In this document: piece after piece, positions 12,001 to 22,503 of the stretch | Numbering within the stretch: position 1 is the stretch's first letter | How the letters are laid out: each line of letters starts with the position of its first letter | Source of the DNA: Alitta virens | Taxonomy: Eukaryota > Annelida > Polychaeta > Phyllodocida > Nereididae | DNA: 64,000 nucleotides | Assembly: GCA_932294295.1 (NCBI GenBank) | Contig: OW028575.1 | Coordinates: forward strand, 37,512,253 to 37,576,252 | Direction of reading: 5' to 3' | Notes under the pieces: model-generated | Told to the model about the DNA's origin: nothing | What the model saw: the letters and a program-made list of their open reading frames with translations, nothing else | Database searches by the model: none | Translations under genes and position numbers: made by a program

Positions 12001-15000
12001 AAAGGGCTCGGAAGTTTCTTATCCTCTTCAGATACTGACAAATATAGTTTGGATCATTCAATAAATTAATTCATAATGTGTGTTTGTCAAATTTTAACTA
12101 GATATGCTTCATAAACACATGACTACTTATTCTGCTCCCTTTGCTGGATTGCCCAAGTATTTTCAGCAGTAATGGCTAAAGACTACAAGTTTATAATCAG
12201 CGAAAAATTTCAATTGGATCTAATCACTCAAAATTTGAAATATCATCATATTAAATACATAAATCTGTTTGATATGGATTCCCAGTGGTGCTCAGATACA
12301 CAATACAATCAACAATTTAATTACAGTATTAGAGTTAGGCTAATTTCCAATTATTAAAATTAATGCAGGGATTGCTAAATATGAATAAGCAATAAAGTTA
12401 AACTTTCGTAGTGTTGTGCCAAAATTCCACCTTTGTGTGCATTCAAACCCTTCTCACCTACAACTCCATGGGCAACAAACGGGTGCTCAAACAGATGGGG
12501 CCATGCGAGACGCTGTGCAGGATTTTTGGTAAGAAGACCTTGCAAGAAGTCCTTGAAAGACGATGACATGTCTTTTGGCCAACGAACAGGGTCCTTGATA
12601 ATGAGGGACACCAACTGGAAGATGCTGTTCGTGTAGAAGGGGGGCTGACCAGTAAAAAGCTCATACAGAATACATCCAAGTGCCCTAAAAATGACAAATA
12701 TTAAATCAGAAACACTGGATAATTAAAAAAAATTATTATTTGAACAACCAGCAAAATTATATCTTGAAATATCACAAATCACTGCATAGTCAAACCCGTG
12801 AAAAACAGTCACCCAAGGGAATTGCCTTATTTGGCCATTAAAGAGGTAGCCATTTTATAGAAGGTAAAATATACAACAAACAATCAGTTCTGAGGAGTTT
12901 GGCGACCATGTTCTACAACAGGTGACGGTTCTAGTGGCTGTTAGGGCAGGTTTTACCGTACAATTATAATATAACAGTATCAAAATTCCCACACCTACGA
13001 TCTGTATCAATAGTTTGTAGTTATTATTTAAGAACTGCACAAGAATACAATCTGGTGGGAACATGTCAATACCATATTGGTGCATCTAAAATCACTTACC
13101 ACAAGTCAGCAGTATGATCGTATGGCTTTTCTTCAACTAACTCTGGTGACATGTAAAGAGGAGTACCCTAAAAAATTGCGTGTAAACTTTTGAAAACTGA
13201 ATTAATATGATGCCCTCAGGATGGGTAGCTTGTTCATGTGCTAACATATTCTTAATACGATTACAAAAATGGTAGTTAAGTAAGTTTTCAGAAATTATCA
13301 TAAACATACATTTTGACAAAAAGTCTAACATTACTATCATTAGTGCTTAAATTGAATGTTACATTTGCCAATGAAAAATATTCCAGTGCACCCATCTTCC
13401 CGCTGGCAAAGATCGCCGTGCGTGGAGCTGGCACCACTGCAACCTTTGCCAGCGGGAAAATGCAGTGCACCTTACAATTAATCATTTGAGACATCAGACC
13501 AGAAAAATATTGTAAAAGTGTCCAGTGGGCCAAAAAGCCAGGTATATATACAAATTGTGACCCTGAAAAGGCCGCATTACCTTGATTGAAGTAAGAACCA
13601 GCGTATTGATACTCATTGCCCTTGCGAAGCCGAAGTCACACAACTTCACGACGCCGCCTTTACCCAGCAGAATATTTTGGGGTTTCATATCTCGGTGCAG
13701 AATACGATGAGAATGTAGATAGAACAGAGCAGACACAAGCTGACAGGCAATGGATTGGACCTAGCAAACAAGGATTAAATTTGATATGATCACAGACATC
13801 ACAAAAAAAAAAAAGAAGATGATGCTTGTCTGTTGTATGCATGTTACTTGCTTTACATTGTCCAGGGTGTTGCTCTTTCAGGGTCTGTTGGGTTATTACC
13901 GCCAAGTAAGCATACAAAGTAAACTCATTACATTTTACCCCTTCATGGGTACCCAAAGACAACCATTCAAGTATTATAACATGATCGTAACACCCTATAG
14001 AGTGTACAAACAAAATATGATGAAGCTCCAGTATTCCAAATGGAAGTTATAGCATTTTACCCATAAAAGACTAATTACCCTATGGTAATCATAAATCATG
14101 CTTCCATCAAAAAGCCGTACCCCCAGAGTGAGTATTTCTTCCATTGAAGAGCTCAATGAAAGATCTTAACCAGGAGGTGCTAACGTCACCAACAACAACG
14201 CTGACTATGGGACAACAACAACTCTTCTGTTAGACACACACACACACAAGCTAAAAGAGGGTTTCCATCACAAGAGAATTAGATGTTGTAACAAAAACAC
14301 AAACTAAAATACATCAAATACTTATAAACGGCTTTTGGTAACCAGTAATGAAGAAATTTGACCCCCCCCCCCCCTCCCTTCGAGAGCCATTGGTCACAGA
14401 GTACCCCACCCCAAATGCTTTTCAAAAACTTTCCTTCATTCCCCCTCCCTAACATGCATAGAAAATCGTATTAAACAGCAGATAAAGTTAGTTTCATTAA
14501 AAATGGTCGACTCCATACAGCTGTAGGGACCTTTTCCTGGCTGTAGCTATAACTGGCTAAAACCAGCTGCTCTGTCTACTTCCAGCTAATAGTTGGCTTA
14601 CACCAACCACCACCGAAAAATGTAAACCTTGGTAAATGTAAGCAATTTATCTAATAGATCATAAATATGTACTTCTAGATCCAGCTTTGCGTAGCCAGCC
14701 ATAGCCAGACAGTTCTGTTTAGTGACAGGTAGCATCATATAGCAGAAGTTGTCTAGCTTTGTCTAGGTTCAATTTGAAGGGCCATAACTAACAGTAGGTC
14801 TACAAAAATGTGTATTCTGATAGTGAACAGGGATATCATGTGCAAAATAACTGATTGATTTTTCCACACCAGATAATGCTGACTGAAACCACAGAATGCA
14901 AATTCATTGGCTACATGCAAAGAAAAAATTGACTGACCTGAGTTTCAGGTAAATTGCCATCATCTTCCAGTATTTGAAACAACTCTCCCTCTGCATAATC

Positions 15001-16016
15001 CGTGACAGCCACAACCTAACAACACATACACACAAGTGCAAGATAAATTTAAAATTAAAATCAATCTTAGTTTTAAGATATTTGACACTGGAATGCAATC
15101 ATTAAGTGAATGCTATGCTTAACTTATTTGTTAGTTTACCACCTTACCACAGAGTAATAATACCAAGAGGGGACAGTGCAATTGAACCAATTTTAGCCTG
15201 TTCAGGGTTGTGTTTCACAATATTACAAGCCCACAGTGACAATTTCTATCAAAACAATGAAAGAATTTGTTCATATAAACGCACTAATAAAGTCAAATAA
15301 TTAATCTCATACATTTAAAGGGAAAAACTTAATGAAATTTTTTTTTAATGCCAAGGGTCAGTGTCTTTACATTGATATTAAGCACCAGAATTATGACATA
15401 ACAATAACAACAATCACAATGACATTACTTCCGATTGCTATGATTATGACGTAATTCAATAAATGATGCCTATTATCGCCCAAAACCAACCCTGACAGGG
15501 TTTATAAAAATATGTTAGTGTCTCCCCTTACTATTTCTACTCTTTTCCAATCACAAGATTACATAGCTATTCAAACAGGAGCAGTACATTAAGAGAAAAA
15601 AAAGCAGAAATAAGATATTTTGGATTGTCTAAAAAAAACCTAAATTCCACTTGGCAGGTCATTACAAAAAAAGATATTTCACCTCCTTGTCAGTTTCAAA
15701 GCTGTCCAGCATCTCAATAATGTTAGGATGATGAAGTGTCCTCATGATCTCAATTTCCCGACGCAAGTTTCTCAGATCTTTCTCACTTCTTCCCACTTTG
15801 GGAATAAACTTCATAGCAACAACCTGAGAAATAACACTGGTTTCAGCAATAATCACAAAAATACAAATACAAAAGTTTCACTACAATTATATTTCATTAG
15901 TTAAAGACAGAATACTTTAAATCTAACATTACCTGACCAGAAAATTTCTTCCTCCCCTTATACACCTTTCCAAAGGAACCCTCACCAATGAGTTCCAATA
16001 CATGATAGTTCTCCAT
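93..16016 (-). CDS. STK36: STK36 (Fused) serine/threonine kinase, N-terminal 838 codons, partial at left edge
   Basis: Seen: 21 coding exons splice in frame: 16016-15933, 15823-15683, 15015-14938, 13760-13581, 13167-13100, 12684-12458, 12034-11874, 11428-11285, 10939-10919, 10020-9883, 9419-9199, 8989-8887, 8761-8670, 8551-8446, 8144-7994, 7600-7470, 1295-1194, 1041-946, 614-520, 363-300 and 203-93. The kinase domain is residues 4-254: P-loop GEGSFG 11-16, VAMK with Lys33, HRDMKPQN 123-130, DFG 143-145, SPE 168-170, HPFV 251-254. An acidic motif (SDDEWQGF) starts exon 11, as in vertebrate STK36, and helical repeats follow. A 5' UTR exon reaches 16056 behind an acceptor. Known: STK36/Fused acts in Hedgehog signalling and in building motile-cilium central pairs; the human protein is about 1,315 residues, so roughly a third lies beyond base 1. 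Odd: two GC-AG introns, a 21-nt exon, and a DIRS element in intron 16. All catalytic residues are present. Confidence 0.95.
1519..1701 (+). repeat. DIRS 3'-side inverted terminal repeat
   Basis: About 183 bp that read as the reverse complement of 6909-7093 with few differences. It contains the CpG-rich stretch with GCGCATGCGCGGG. The outer extension 1485-1518 is unique to this end and forms a hairpin. Confidence 0.9.
1744..1868. repeat. DIRS internal complementary region (circle-junction template)
   Basis: Bases 1744-1809 are the reverse complement of the lower terminus (about 1485-1548). Bases from about 1807 to 1868 are the reverse complement of the upper terminus (to 7093). The two pieces abut, so this segment records both element ends joined. 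Known: in DIRS1 this region is thought to template ligation of the ends into a circle. The abutment fixes the element limits to within a few bases. Confidence 0.88.
2166..3290 (-). CDS. DIRS tyrosine recombinase, 374 aa
   Basis: Seen: a core-binding domain (residues 50-140, [18 protein letters not shown]) is followed by the catalytic fold: ASRRSEL (catalytic Arg190), HQVRR (His311, Arg314), GTWASHS (Trp338) and SFYLADV (nucleophile Tyr348). The frame stays open up to 5045, but above 3290 it runs antiparallel to nothing conserved and overlaps the RT frame; the ATG at 3290 is the best start. Known: in DIRS elements this enzyme integrates the circular DNA in place of a DDE integrase. The full R-H-R-W-Y set argues for an active enzyme. 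Confidence 0.92.
   Translation of the reverse strand: MAPAATATARPGLSPEPGPAASTRVATLRTRLRQAGFSGPVAKYAATAQRPSSLRLYQSHWRTFTNWCEERDIDPSQASIHQIADFLVFLFETKKFAPSTIANYRSSIASTLGDVDGVPLSLHPCLSKLIKAFSSSRPVQRPRVPEWDLARVLRCLRAPEFEPPRWGSRQDRLRCTWKTVFLTALASASRRSELQAISRDPRDLIFSDSGMSMRVVPGFLAKTAIPGMDPSPFFIPSLAPFSGRDAEDRLLCPVRMVRKYLSFTGGLTPKERLFCKVQGEGPPSSQTVASWIKACVRFAHQHRPDLHVTAHQVRRMSASWAFHGGSHSVADILQAGTWASHSTFTSFYLADVRLQPDGQHRMHPVVARKQLTNF
3041..5407 (-). CDS. DIRS reverse transcriptase / RNase H polyprotein frame, 788 codons
   Basis: Seen: an open frame without stops. RT fingers/palm carry [11 protein letters not shown] and [13 protein letters not shown]; the catalytic box is YLDDW (bases 4469-4483, codons 309-313). 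RNase H follows with [11 protein letters not shown] (TDA near codon 474), a CDNTAAV block and a [13 protein letters not shown] end. A downstream stretch ([23 protein letters not shown]) is the region often called the methyltransferase-like domain of DIRS elements. The frame starts with TTG, not ATG, inside the gag overlap, so expression is probably by +1 shift from gag or from an internal ATG. Known role: copies element RNA into DNA. All catalytic Asp residues checked are present. Confidence 0.92.
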   Translation of the reverse strand: METQKKSSVRRLERRESWPSSHLSLRLPIVGPTGTGVRPPPTDPAATTTTTAVVHTSSGSRARSLGHRPLNNNRGSSHSLEAAIAGAIISRSVATRGVPASPTGNGGACPVGGRLIYYYTAWASLDLTPWHQKILTQGLSLNFMCHPPLSMSPIAIKLPLNLVKRHVLLQEVKALLQKKALEIVSHRSPGFYSHLFTVPKRSGGFRPVIDLKALNRFIYCPHFHMETDRAIRSQLRPGEWTTSVDLSDAYLHIPVHPSFKKFLRLHIQGQSYQFRAMCFGLNIAPRVFTKILDPVASHLRSRGIVLHRYLDDWLIRGSSPSVVADHTQVVISLFQSLGLLVNRGKSELTPKTRFVFLGMDVDLEQAWIRPTEAQLARIGVLVSTLTSCHRSSVRILLSLIGSLNHAAQFVHLGRLHVRPLQFYVKAWTPNLKEAIDSSIPLENSFHRALDWWTDQAHLAAGVPLHPPEPDLTLLTDASLQGWGAFLEGHKRAGLWTPQESALHITTLELRAVFRALESLEPLITGKCIHLLCDNTAAVCYLRNEGGTRSLSLFRETRDILLWCSPRQVTIRPFYLPGHLNSLADILSRSAQVLGTEWTLHTAAFRRLHQLFPDMDVDLFATRLNNQLPRFVSPCPDPAAWQADAFTFEWEEMTPYAFPPFKLIPEVLRKLRVSPVRLILLAPAWPNQSWFPELLELLFGFPVQLPGWHRLLRQPLGQAYHQNPGLLHLHAWPLSGLDSDRQDFLALLRSMPPLPRDLRLSGCTSPTGGLSPIGARNGISILPRPLFTR
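5121..6626 (-). CDS. gag: DIRS Gag-like protein, 501 aa
   Basis: Seen: an uninterrupted frame from the ATG at 6626 (MSDRQAK...) to the stop at 5121. The N-terminal half is Ser/Pro/Arg-rich with a short charged helical stretch ([10 protein letters not shown]). The C-terminus is low complexity, with runs of Asn and Gln and repeated Arg, ending in FRRH, a plausible nucleic-acid-binding tail. No CCHC knuckle is visible, as is usual for DIRS1-type Gag. It is the first frame downstream of the 5' ITR. Its last 287 nt overlap the RT frame, and the recombinase frame is in the same phase. Function is inferred from position and composition. Confidence 0.8.
   Translation of the reverse strand: MSDRQAKIAATLKAGMVLRRRSSPAATVTSATLTAGVHSPNSRPISLPRIPTGCSPPPSSPGFEIHALPQSESDLELLRSPAGFRQSRDLTKRIAELERRLTEFSRSRSPVRHVAFQEDPARGRHERRAFRPARLRFSSPQRDSPDVFARLGSPPRSPASDQASIDREPQVDVSWTTLVDLALQISGQRRSPSPDRLQSSEGLLASTGAAPKSRTSFPPSKGVVESLQKAFEKFSAGGDSADSRPETLPSEATTQVQSSKFAKNFNLRFHGGSSFPLAALSAKPSPEELSYLRPRAEPSVSITKLSEVEVLLRKAVRTLSTLDWLLNTLKKVSQLPHLDELVVDSLWANVQKTLGFTTDLTSAAVMSTIVARRESFLKACDPMKVPRRTHTWAALRSPFSTARPSLLGDTKEVFRTASREERELAIVTSLSSSSYRGANRNRSQASTYGSSSNNNNNSSRPYQQRIQSQVSRPPASQQQPRQQPQSRGSYRRGNNQSFRRH
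6909..7093 (-). repeat. DIRS 5'-side inverted terminal repeat
   Basis: The partner of 1519-1701. As the upstream end of a minus-strand element it should carry the element's promoter. The outer edge ends in GAGCGATATAGAG, whose complement recurs inside the internal complementary region. Confidence 0.9.
7094..7469. other. STK36 intron 16 remainder, with a possible LINE tail
   Basis: Unique intron sequence beside the DIRS end. Near 7287-7307 a run of TCTAATCTAATCTA follows a stretch resembling the 3' tail of a non-LTR element; no coding part is recognisable. Confidence 0.3.
13384..13471. repeat. Hairpin MITE-like repeat in STK36 intron
   Basis: Arms of about 38 nt are nearly complementary: GTGCAC, then TTCCCGCTGGCAAAG on the left, and CTTTGCCAGCGGGAA, then GTGCAC on the right. 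It sits between coding exons 4 and 5. No target duplication was identified. Confidence 0.6.
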
Positions 16017-16056
16017 TGTGAAGATTTGTTTCTTGCTAGAAGGCAGTCACATAGTT
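16017..16056 (-). other. STK36: STK36 5' untranslated exon segment
   Basis: The ATG at 16016 is preceded by 40 bases with an in-frame stop (TAG), then by a T-rich tract ending in AG (complement of 16057-16058), so the initiator exon is not the first exon. The upstream noncoding exon and promoter were not found; they should lie above 16.1 kb. Confidence 0.6.
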
Positions 16057-18349
16057 CTAAAAAAAAAAGATGAAAAAGGTCATTAGTAATTATATAACTC
16101 CTTTCCACAATGGGTAGTGGGCACACTTAGAAGAGTAACAGTAGCGGTAACCATAAATGTTGTGTCAGCTGATTAGTGACAGCATAAAGAGGTTGTTGTT
16201 GTTGTACTAGGACAGCCAACTACCTGCTACTCAGCTTTTTAGATTGTCTCCTAATTATTCTCTGTCTGTCCAGTCACTGAGAATCCAATTTTCTTCGATT
16301 ACTCAGCAACTACAAGGCCTAGATAGACAAATGACGGCTCATTTTACTGCTCACCTGCTCCGGTAACAGAATATCAGTGTCCCTGTTCTGACCAGTTTCC
16401 AAAAACCCATAAGAATAACATTGGGGAAGAAATGTGTTGTTCTGCCCAAAATAATATATGATCAACAAATATAGACAATCAGAAACACGTCACAAGCGAT
16501 TTTGTCCTATGATGACGTCATAGAAGTCCTGCACAAGCCGGTGGATAATGTAGGGGCAGTTTTAATCTTATGGGAATAAACCATCTCAATGGTGCACTGG
16601 ACAGACAGTAAGGTGCATGCGCAGAAAGGTCTGTGGGTGCATTTGCACATACATTTTGGGTCAGCATAAAGACTTCGAGACTGAGAAGCAGGGGGGGGAC
16701 TATGATAGACCAAAAAATTGCTGTCATTTGCAAGTGCGCCGATTGGCCTGATTGAGACGCACACAGCATTGGGCTATTCTAGAAAACTTGTCGCACCTAA
16801 TAAATTGAATTATTGTTCTGTCCACAAACCCATTTATGCTGGACTGATAAGAAATACTTTGTTTAGGGTCAAGACTGTCTTTTTAACTTGTTTTCACACC
16901 TCAATATTTTGATTATAGCACTGAAATCACGACAATATGACATCTTAGCGGATTTTAAGGAGTTGTGCAATTGACTGGTTTATATAAATAACATTAAAAT
17001 TAGTAATGAAAAGAGGCAATACACAGTCTTTCGTTTGGAATGGTCTGATTTTTGGATTGATAAAATTATAGTTTTTGATTGATTAATTGATTTAGAAACC
17101 GCACAAAATATTCAATAAATGCTTGACTAGATTTTATAATTAAATAATTTTTATAATAGTTATTAATGCTATTTGTAATAATACTAATATAGTTAAATTG
17201 TTTGCTCAATTCTGCCTTTATAAGTGTATAGTGATAACCGTATTAACGATATGTATCGTATCGAAAACAGTGTCGATATGGTCATGAAGCCCTATCCCCA
17301 CAGATTTAGCAAGAAATTTCCAAAGCAATGTTATCTGACTCACGAGTCATGACTCTGGCAGTTTGTCGGACTATATATAGCTAGGTGTTAATTTTTGTAG
17401 AAAAATGTAAATGCGGAGGGATAAACAAATCCAGAAAGACGACTATATAAGCATTATGGTAAGACCTGGAATAAATAAAGCAAGTCTGTGCAAAACCTGA
17501 AACTGGACATGGACTGCCAATAGTGAAGAACACTGAACAGTGCTCTGCAAACCGATGACAGCAGTAGGCCTACCCATAGGGCCACAGAAAAAAATCTATC
17601 CCAAATTTTAACATTTACCTCACAACACCGTAAGTAATGAAATTCAATCCACAAACCATGAATTTTACAATCATCAAAAAAGGCAATTTACGCTGCGGCT
17701 GTCGCTGTCAGTTGTTATGTACATAAACTTGTCGATTTGGAATATGTTTTCGTAACACGTACTTTTCGAACATATCATATTTCCTGATGATTTGTATAAA
17801 CTAGAAAGTCTCAGTTAATTCACAATTAATGTAAAGTAGATCAAATATACTTCAATCGTCCAGTTTAATCTGATATAATGCACTGGAACAATCACGCGAG
17901 TTCCAGGAATTGACACTAGGCCATAATTGCTGTTGGTGGCGACACCTACAATCAAAAATTAAGCAGCTTTAAAGTTGCATTGTCTGTCAAATTTGCAATT
18001 TTCTAAGACGCTATCAAACAGTTGAAAATTACCTTTATTAATCAAGGCACACTAAATTTGAATTAATGATTTTATAAGACATTAATTACTAAAAATTAAT
18101 TATACAGTGAGAGAAAATCCAGACTAAAACATTGGAAACACAATGGAAATGACATCATCACCCGTCATCATTTGGTTAGTTTAGTTTTTGATGGCATGAA
18201 AAATTAATATTTATATTATTTATGTAAATTAAAAATAAATTATTGTGCTAAAAAAAGTGGGTATGTAATGGTGAAAAATATCATGAAACAAGAAGCAGTA
18301 TTGATTTATATCATTATTTTAATGTGCAAATTTGACAGAAAGTGCACCT
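16057..18349. other. Intergenic/5' region of STK36
   Basis: AT-rich sequence with no credible coding exon on either strand. It probably contains the STK36 first exon and promoter. Short polypurine and G-runs (16,691-16,697) are the only visible structure. Confidence 0.4.
16513..16520. promoter_or_regulatory. CRE palindrome TGACGTCA upstream of STK36
   Basis: A perfect TGACGTCA lies about 0.5 kb upstream of the first coding exon of STK36. CREB/ATF proteins bind this palindrome. No TATA or other core-promoter element was recognised beside it, so a promoter role is inference only. Confidence 0.25.
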
Positions 18350-18353
18350 TTAA

Positions 18354-18964
18354 AGCCCCCTTCACACATAGCCGGATTTTCTCGGAGTATAACTCCGGCA
18401 AACTCCGGGTAATAGCGTGTAGACCTCGTGTTTATTTCCGGCATTGTCCGGGGCGATCCGGAAGCAACAATGGGACTCCGGGGAAAAAATTAAACATGTT
18501 CAATTTTTCATGCCGGACATCCAGGAGTAATTTAATCCATGTTGATCTGTTGTGATCTGTGTAGTCTCCCAGTAGACTCCACCGATCTCCGGGAATCTCC
18601 GTATTGACTCCGGCATACTTCGTGGTATCTCTGGCTATGTCCGGCATCAACCGGGCATGAATATTTCGCCCCCATTAACGCGGGAGAGTACAAGGACCAA
18701 CACAGTTCCACACAAATGAACACGGTGTAAAGACCAGTTATATTCGCGAAGGCACCGTGTAAAATCTGGTTCACTCCACACTCTTCCGGGACAGTCGTGT
18801 TACATCCGTGTTGCTCCTTGTTAACATTGTATTTCCATCGTGTACACACCGCCAAACATTTATTTTTTGTTGACATTTTCAGCTCTTTGATCCCAGAACC
18901 CCCCGGAGTGAAAGAAATTTTACTTCGGGACACTCCGGCTGATCCGGCTATGTGTGAAGGGCCC
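18354..18964. mobile_element. 611-bp MITE with about 24-bp TIRs and TTAA flanks
   Basis: The left end reads AGCCCCCTTCACACATAG and the complement of the right end reads GGGCCCTTCACACATAG; both continue into CCGGAT. The interior is rich in CTCCGG motifs that pair across the element. Both sides are bordered by TTAA (18350-18353 and 18965-18968), which would fit piggyBac-type insertion, although the first bases of the two ends differ. No transposase is encoded. Confidence 0.7.
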
Positions 18965-19137
18965 TTAAGTAAACAATAAATTGGGTGTGTAAAGCTGCCT
19001 TAACAACAGGTGTTCTCTGTGTGTTGGAAAAAAAAGCCTTGAATTTATAAAAAGGCATACAACCCCCTCCCAGAAAAGAAAAAGAAACCTGTGTCTATGG
19101 AGTTTATGGTCATTATGGTGGTAAAGTCTCTCCACAT

Positions 19138-19466
19138 TGATAGATAGATACATTTTATTTCAGACTCAGCATATACAAGTTGTATGAGGTCCGTATAAGA
19201 AAAAGACATGTTGCAGGTTTTTCCTTACATTCAATAAGTTGGCCCAGTGCCTCCCAATCCTAGAAATATACAGTAGACTAGTTGAATAAATATTTCTGAT
19301 TATAATATTTGTGGAAACATCTAATCTACACAAGAATATATATAAGATTTCTCATTACCGCAGAACAACACTGATTATCAAACACAGTACATAATAAGCT
19401 AGTACGCTCATATTTAGAATACCCTAACTGTAATATAAAGATATTGTTGTAAGCACTGTACAAAGA
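19138..19466 (-). mobile_element. CR1/Jockey-like LINE, 3' fragment
   Basis: Translated from the minus strand, this gives the C-terminal part of a non-LTR RT (SLYSAYNNIF, then RLDVSTN and GRHWANLLNV after a frameshift). It ends in a tail read as TATCTATCTATC at 19138-19152. It continues directly from the fragment at 26316-26665 once the foldback insertion and its 9-bp duplication are removed: the joined codons read MASIRSLY. Frameshifts make it a dead copy. Confidence 0.75.
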
Positions 19467-19700
19467 TCTAATAGAAGATCCATGAAGTCAGTTCCCAGAT
19501 TCCAGTTTCCAGTCAGCTACCAGTCAGCTACCAGTAAAAAATCTGGGCAACTGTTTGGTTATTGGAAAGTTAGCTATGAAGTAAGCATGCACCAATAGCA
19601 ATGAATAGCTGATGGAATACCCCAATATTTTGTACCATTAAATAGCTGAGGCATTAGGCTATCTAATAAATACACTACACAAAGTTCTGCTACCGTTCTA

Positions 19701-20340
19701 AATACCCAGCTACAAGATTTTAATGTGTCGTTTTCTAAAACAAATGTTACCTTGCTCAACACATTTCTGGTAGCTGGATAGTTAGCTATCCAGTAAGCAC
19801 CAATATTTGGTACCATTAAATAGCCAATAGATAAGCCCATCTAATAAATACACTACCAAATTTCTGCTATCATTCTATATACCCAGCTCCCAGACTTTTA
19901 TGTGTAATTTTCCACAAAATAACTAAATTTCCGGTAGCTGGGTAGTTAGCTATCCAGTAAACACCAATATTTGGCACTATTAAATAGCCAATGGTTAAGG
20001 TTATCTAATAAATACACTACCAAATTTCTGCTATCATTCTATATACCCAGCTCCCAGACTTTTATGTATCATTTTCATAAACAAATTTAACTTTGTTCAA
20101 CAAATTTCTGGAAGCTGGGTAGTTAGCTGTCCAGGTATAACCAATATTTGGTATCATTCAATAGCCAATAGATTAGGCTATCTAGTAAATACAACAACAA
20201 ATTTCTGCTACCATTCTAAATACCCAGCTCCCAGACTTTTATGTGCCATTTTCCACAAACAAATTTTACCTTGCTCAACACATTTCTGGTAGCTGGGTAG
20301 TTCGCTATCCAGTAAGCACCAATATTTGGTACCATTAAAT
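19701..20340. repeat. Tandem array of about 170-bp units in the foldback left arm
   Basis: The block ACCCAGCT recurs with its AGC ending near 19,710, 19,887, 20,051 and 20,228, giving spacings of 177, 164 and 177 bp. Each unit repeats the CAATATTTGG, CTATCTAATAAATACACTAC and TTTCTGCTA segments. The series resumes at 25,749 after the inserted retroelement. Confidence 0.8.
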
Positions 20341-20753
20341 GTATTTTATTAATATAAAATTAGTTAATCATTAATGCTCCCTTCAATCTGGGCGCCGGAT
20401 TGGCCAATCACAGCGCACTCATTATAATCTCTTTTCAAGCCCTACAAAACCCTGGGACAAGGGCTAAGTGGTCATTCGCTTTTGCTCCTTTGTTTTGTCC
20501 AGTTCATCCCATCGTGTTTCACAGCACCATGCACCAATGCACCGAGTGCACGAGGACCTGACGCATCTACAGCTTGCTTAAGCCATCTGAGTCTTCCATT
20601 TCTGCCATTAATCAAGGCCAGCTGTTCTTCACACCAAAGAATAAGTCCTACAAATGCGCACTTGAAGCAACTTGAAGCAACTTTAAAATACGTTTTTTGC
20701 TGAGATATCTACGCAACACTTGAAGTGAGTTATACACGTTTTCCTAGAGATCT

Positions 20754-22503
20754 ATGATGTCCAGAACTCGCTCAAAAAAGAAGCCTAGAAGCTGTGTTGC
20801 ATGCGGCCATGCTATACGAGGTCATGAAGGGCCTTTTGGACCAGGCAAGTGCCAGCAGTCTTTATCTTTAAGTAGATTAGATGCCTTGCAAGAAGATGCG
20901 GACTCAGTCACTCCGGGGTCTGCAAGACAGAACGTTACAGTTGACGAGGTAGAGGGCTCAGAAGAAGGATATAGCGGGATGCTGGATGGAATTGATAAGA
21001 GAGGGGGTGAGAGCGAATATTTGGCTAGCCATGCCCAGCCCAAAAGTCACAGAGCTGAGCTCACAGCTTTAATAGGTGACCATATGTCGGGTTTGTCTTT
21101 AGCCGGTGATGCCCTAGGTGGCGATGAAGGCTCCGCCGGATTCGTGAGGCCACCATATGCAGTACATAATTATGAAAGAGATCTGGTACGCGAAAGAGAG
21201 AATAGAGATGAGAGAGATGAGAGAGAAAGAATTGAGGTGCGAGATTTGAAGGAAATGAGAGATTTGAAGGAAATGAGAGAGAGAAGAGAGATCAGAGAAA
21301 TGAGAGATTTGAGAGAGACATTACAGAAGCGTGAGCAGGTAGCTATAGATTGAGTACCACGTTACAGGCATGAGAGAGCTGGAGAACCCAGTCATGTGCC
21401 AGAGAGAGAGAGTGTGAGAGGCCGGTATTATGTTGACGGAGTAGAATCATCGCCCGGGCTGATAAATGTGGTCAGGCTTGGCTTGAGCGTGAGCGAGGCG
21501 TTCGCTTCGCTGGTTTCGATGGAGAACGGCCTAGTTTGGCCTCATGCAGTCCATCCAGATGAAGAGCAGCGTCCACAGCGTGATGTCAACTTCAGTGTCA
21601 GCCCAGTCAGTCAGGCAGAACGCTTCACGAGATGATGACGCAGCATATTCGAAACAGAGAAGCGTGGAATGACAGTCCGCCGCACGTTGAACGCCCGACT
21701 GTCCCGCCCCCAGTCGACCGGAGAATGTACGTGATGCCGGATTTCAGTGTCGACAAACCCTCGAACAGTCGTGTGGCCGCTTGGCCTAGTACCCACGGAC
21801 ATGCCATGGAGTTAGCCGCCATTCCAGGGACGGAACACGTTACCAGCCACGTCAGAGAAGGTGTCATCATTGGTGAGTTCGTTGAGCTAGTTGACCTAAT
21901 TAGCAGTTCCATATCTGACAATGAGGAACTCCTTTGATATTTGAAATTCACTACGCCATTATTATCAACAAAAATACGAAGTAAAAAAGCCATATCCAAT
22001 TCATTTAAATGGTTGGAAGCGTGGGGAACGTACGAGCTCCTCCTGTGTAGCCATTTTGGTTTCAAAGCATTATAGAGATGGTGAATTATCGCTCATTTAT
22101 ATTAACAATGTTCCATAAATTTAAACTCCCATTTGTTTTGACTTATGACACTCGTCATCGCCAAGCGCTTGGTTTGCGTAAGTCGCTCAGATTTTCGAGA
22201 CTAAATCAGGAGCTATATGTGTTAACCTTTGACTCCACAGCATTACATAACGCTAGTAAGTGTAACAAATGTTCCGCTATTGACTACGAGACGCTAGACT
22301 GTCCTTTTTGTGGCCCCGGGCAGGCAAATGACCTGTCCAAACTTAGGAAAACAGGTCAAGCTCAGCCTCAGGGGCAGTCACATAATGAGGTATGCTACAG
22401 GTTCCAAGATGACAGGTGTAGATTCAGTGCTAAGTGTAGTAGAAAACATGTCTGTGTCAGGTGTGGAGGGTCCGAAGGCTTTAAAGTGTGTAACAAATTG
22501 TAA
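20754..22503 (+). pseudogene. Gag-like protein of the YR retroelement, broken
   Basis: An N-terminal frame (20754-21353) begins MMSRTRSKKK and has a CVACGHAIRGHEG...GKC motif resembling zinc-binding starts of DIRS/Ngaro Gag, then an RDLKEM/RERRE charged repeat. It stops at 21353. Further pieces follow at 21396-21635 and 21632-21937. The last frame (22078-22503) has FVLTYDTRHRQALGL and a C-terminal cluster CYRFQDDRCRF, CSRKHVCVRC and a final Cys, typical of Gag zinc knuckles in this group. At least three disruptions separate the pieces. Confidence 0.7.
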
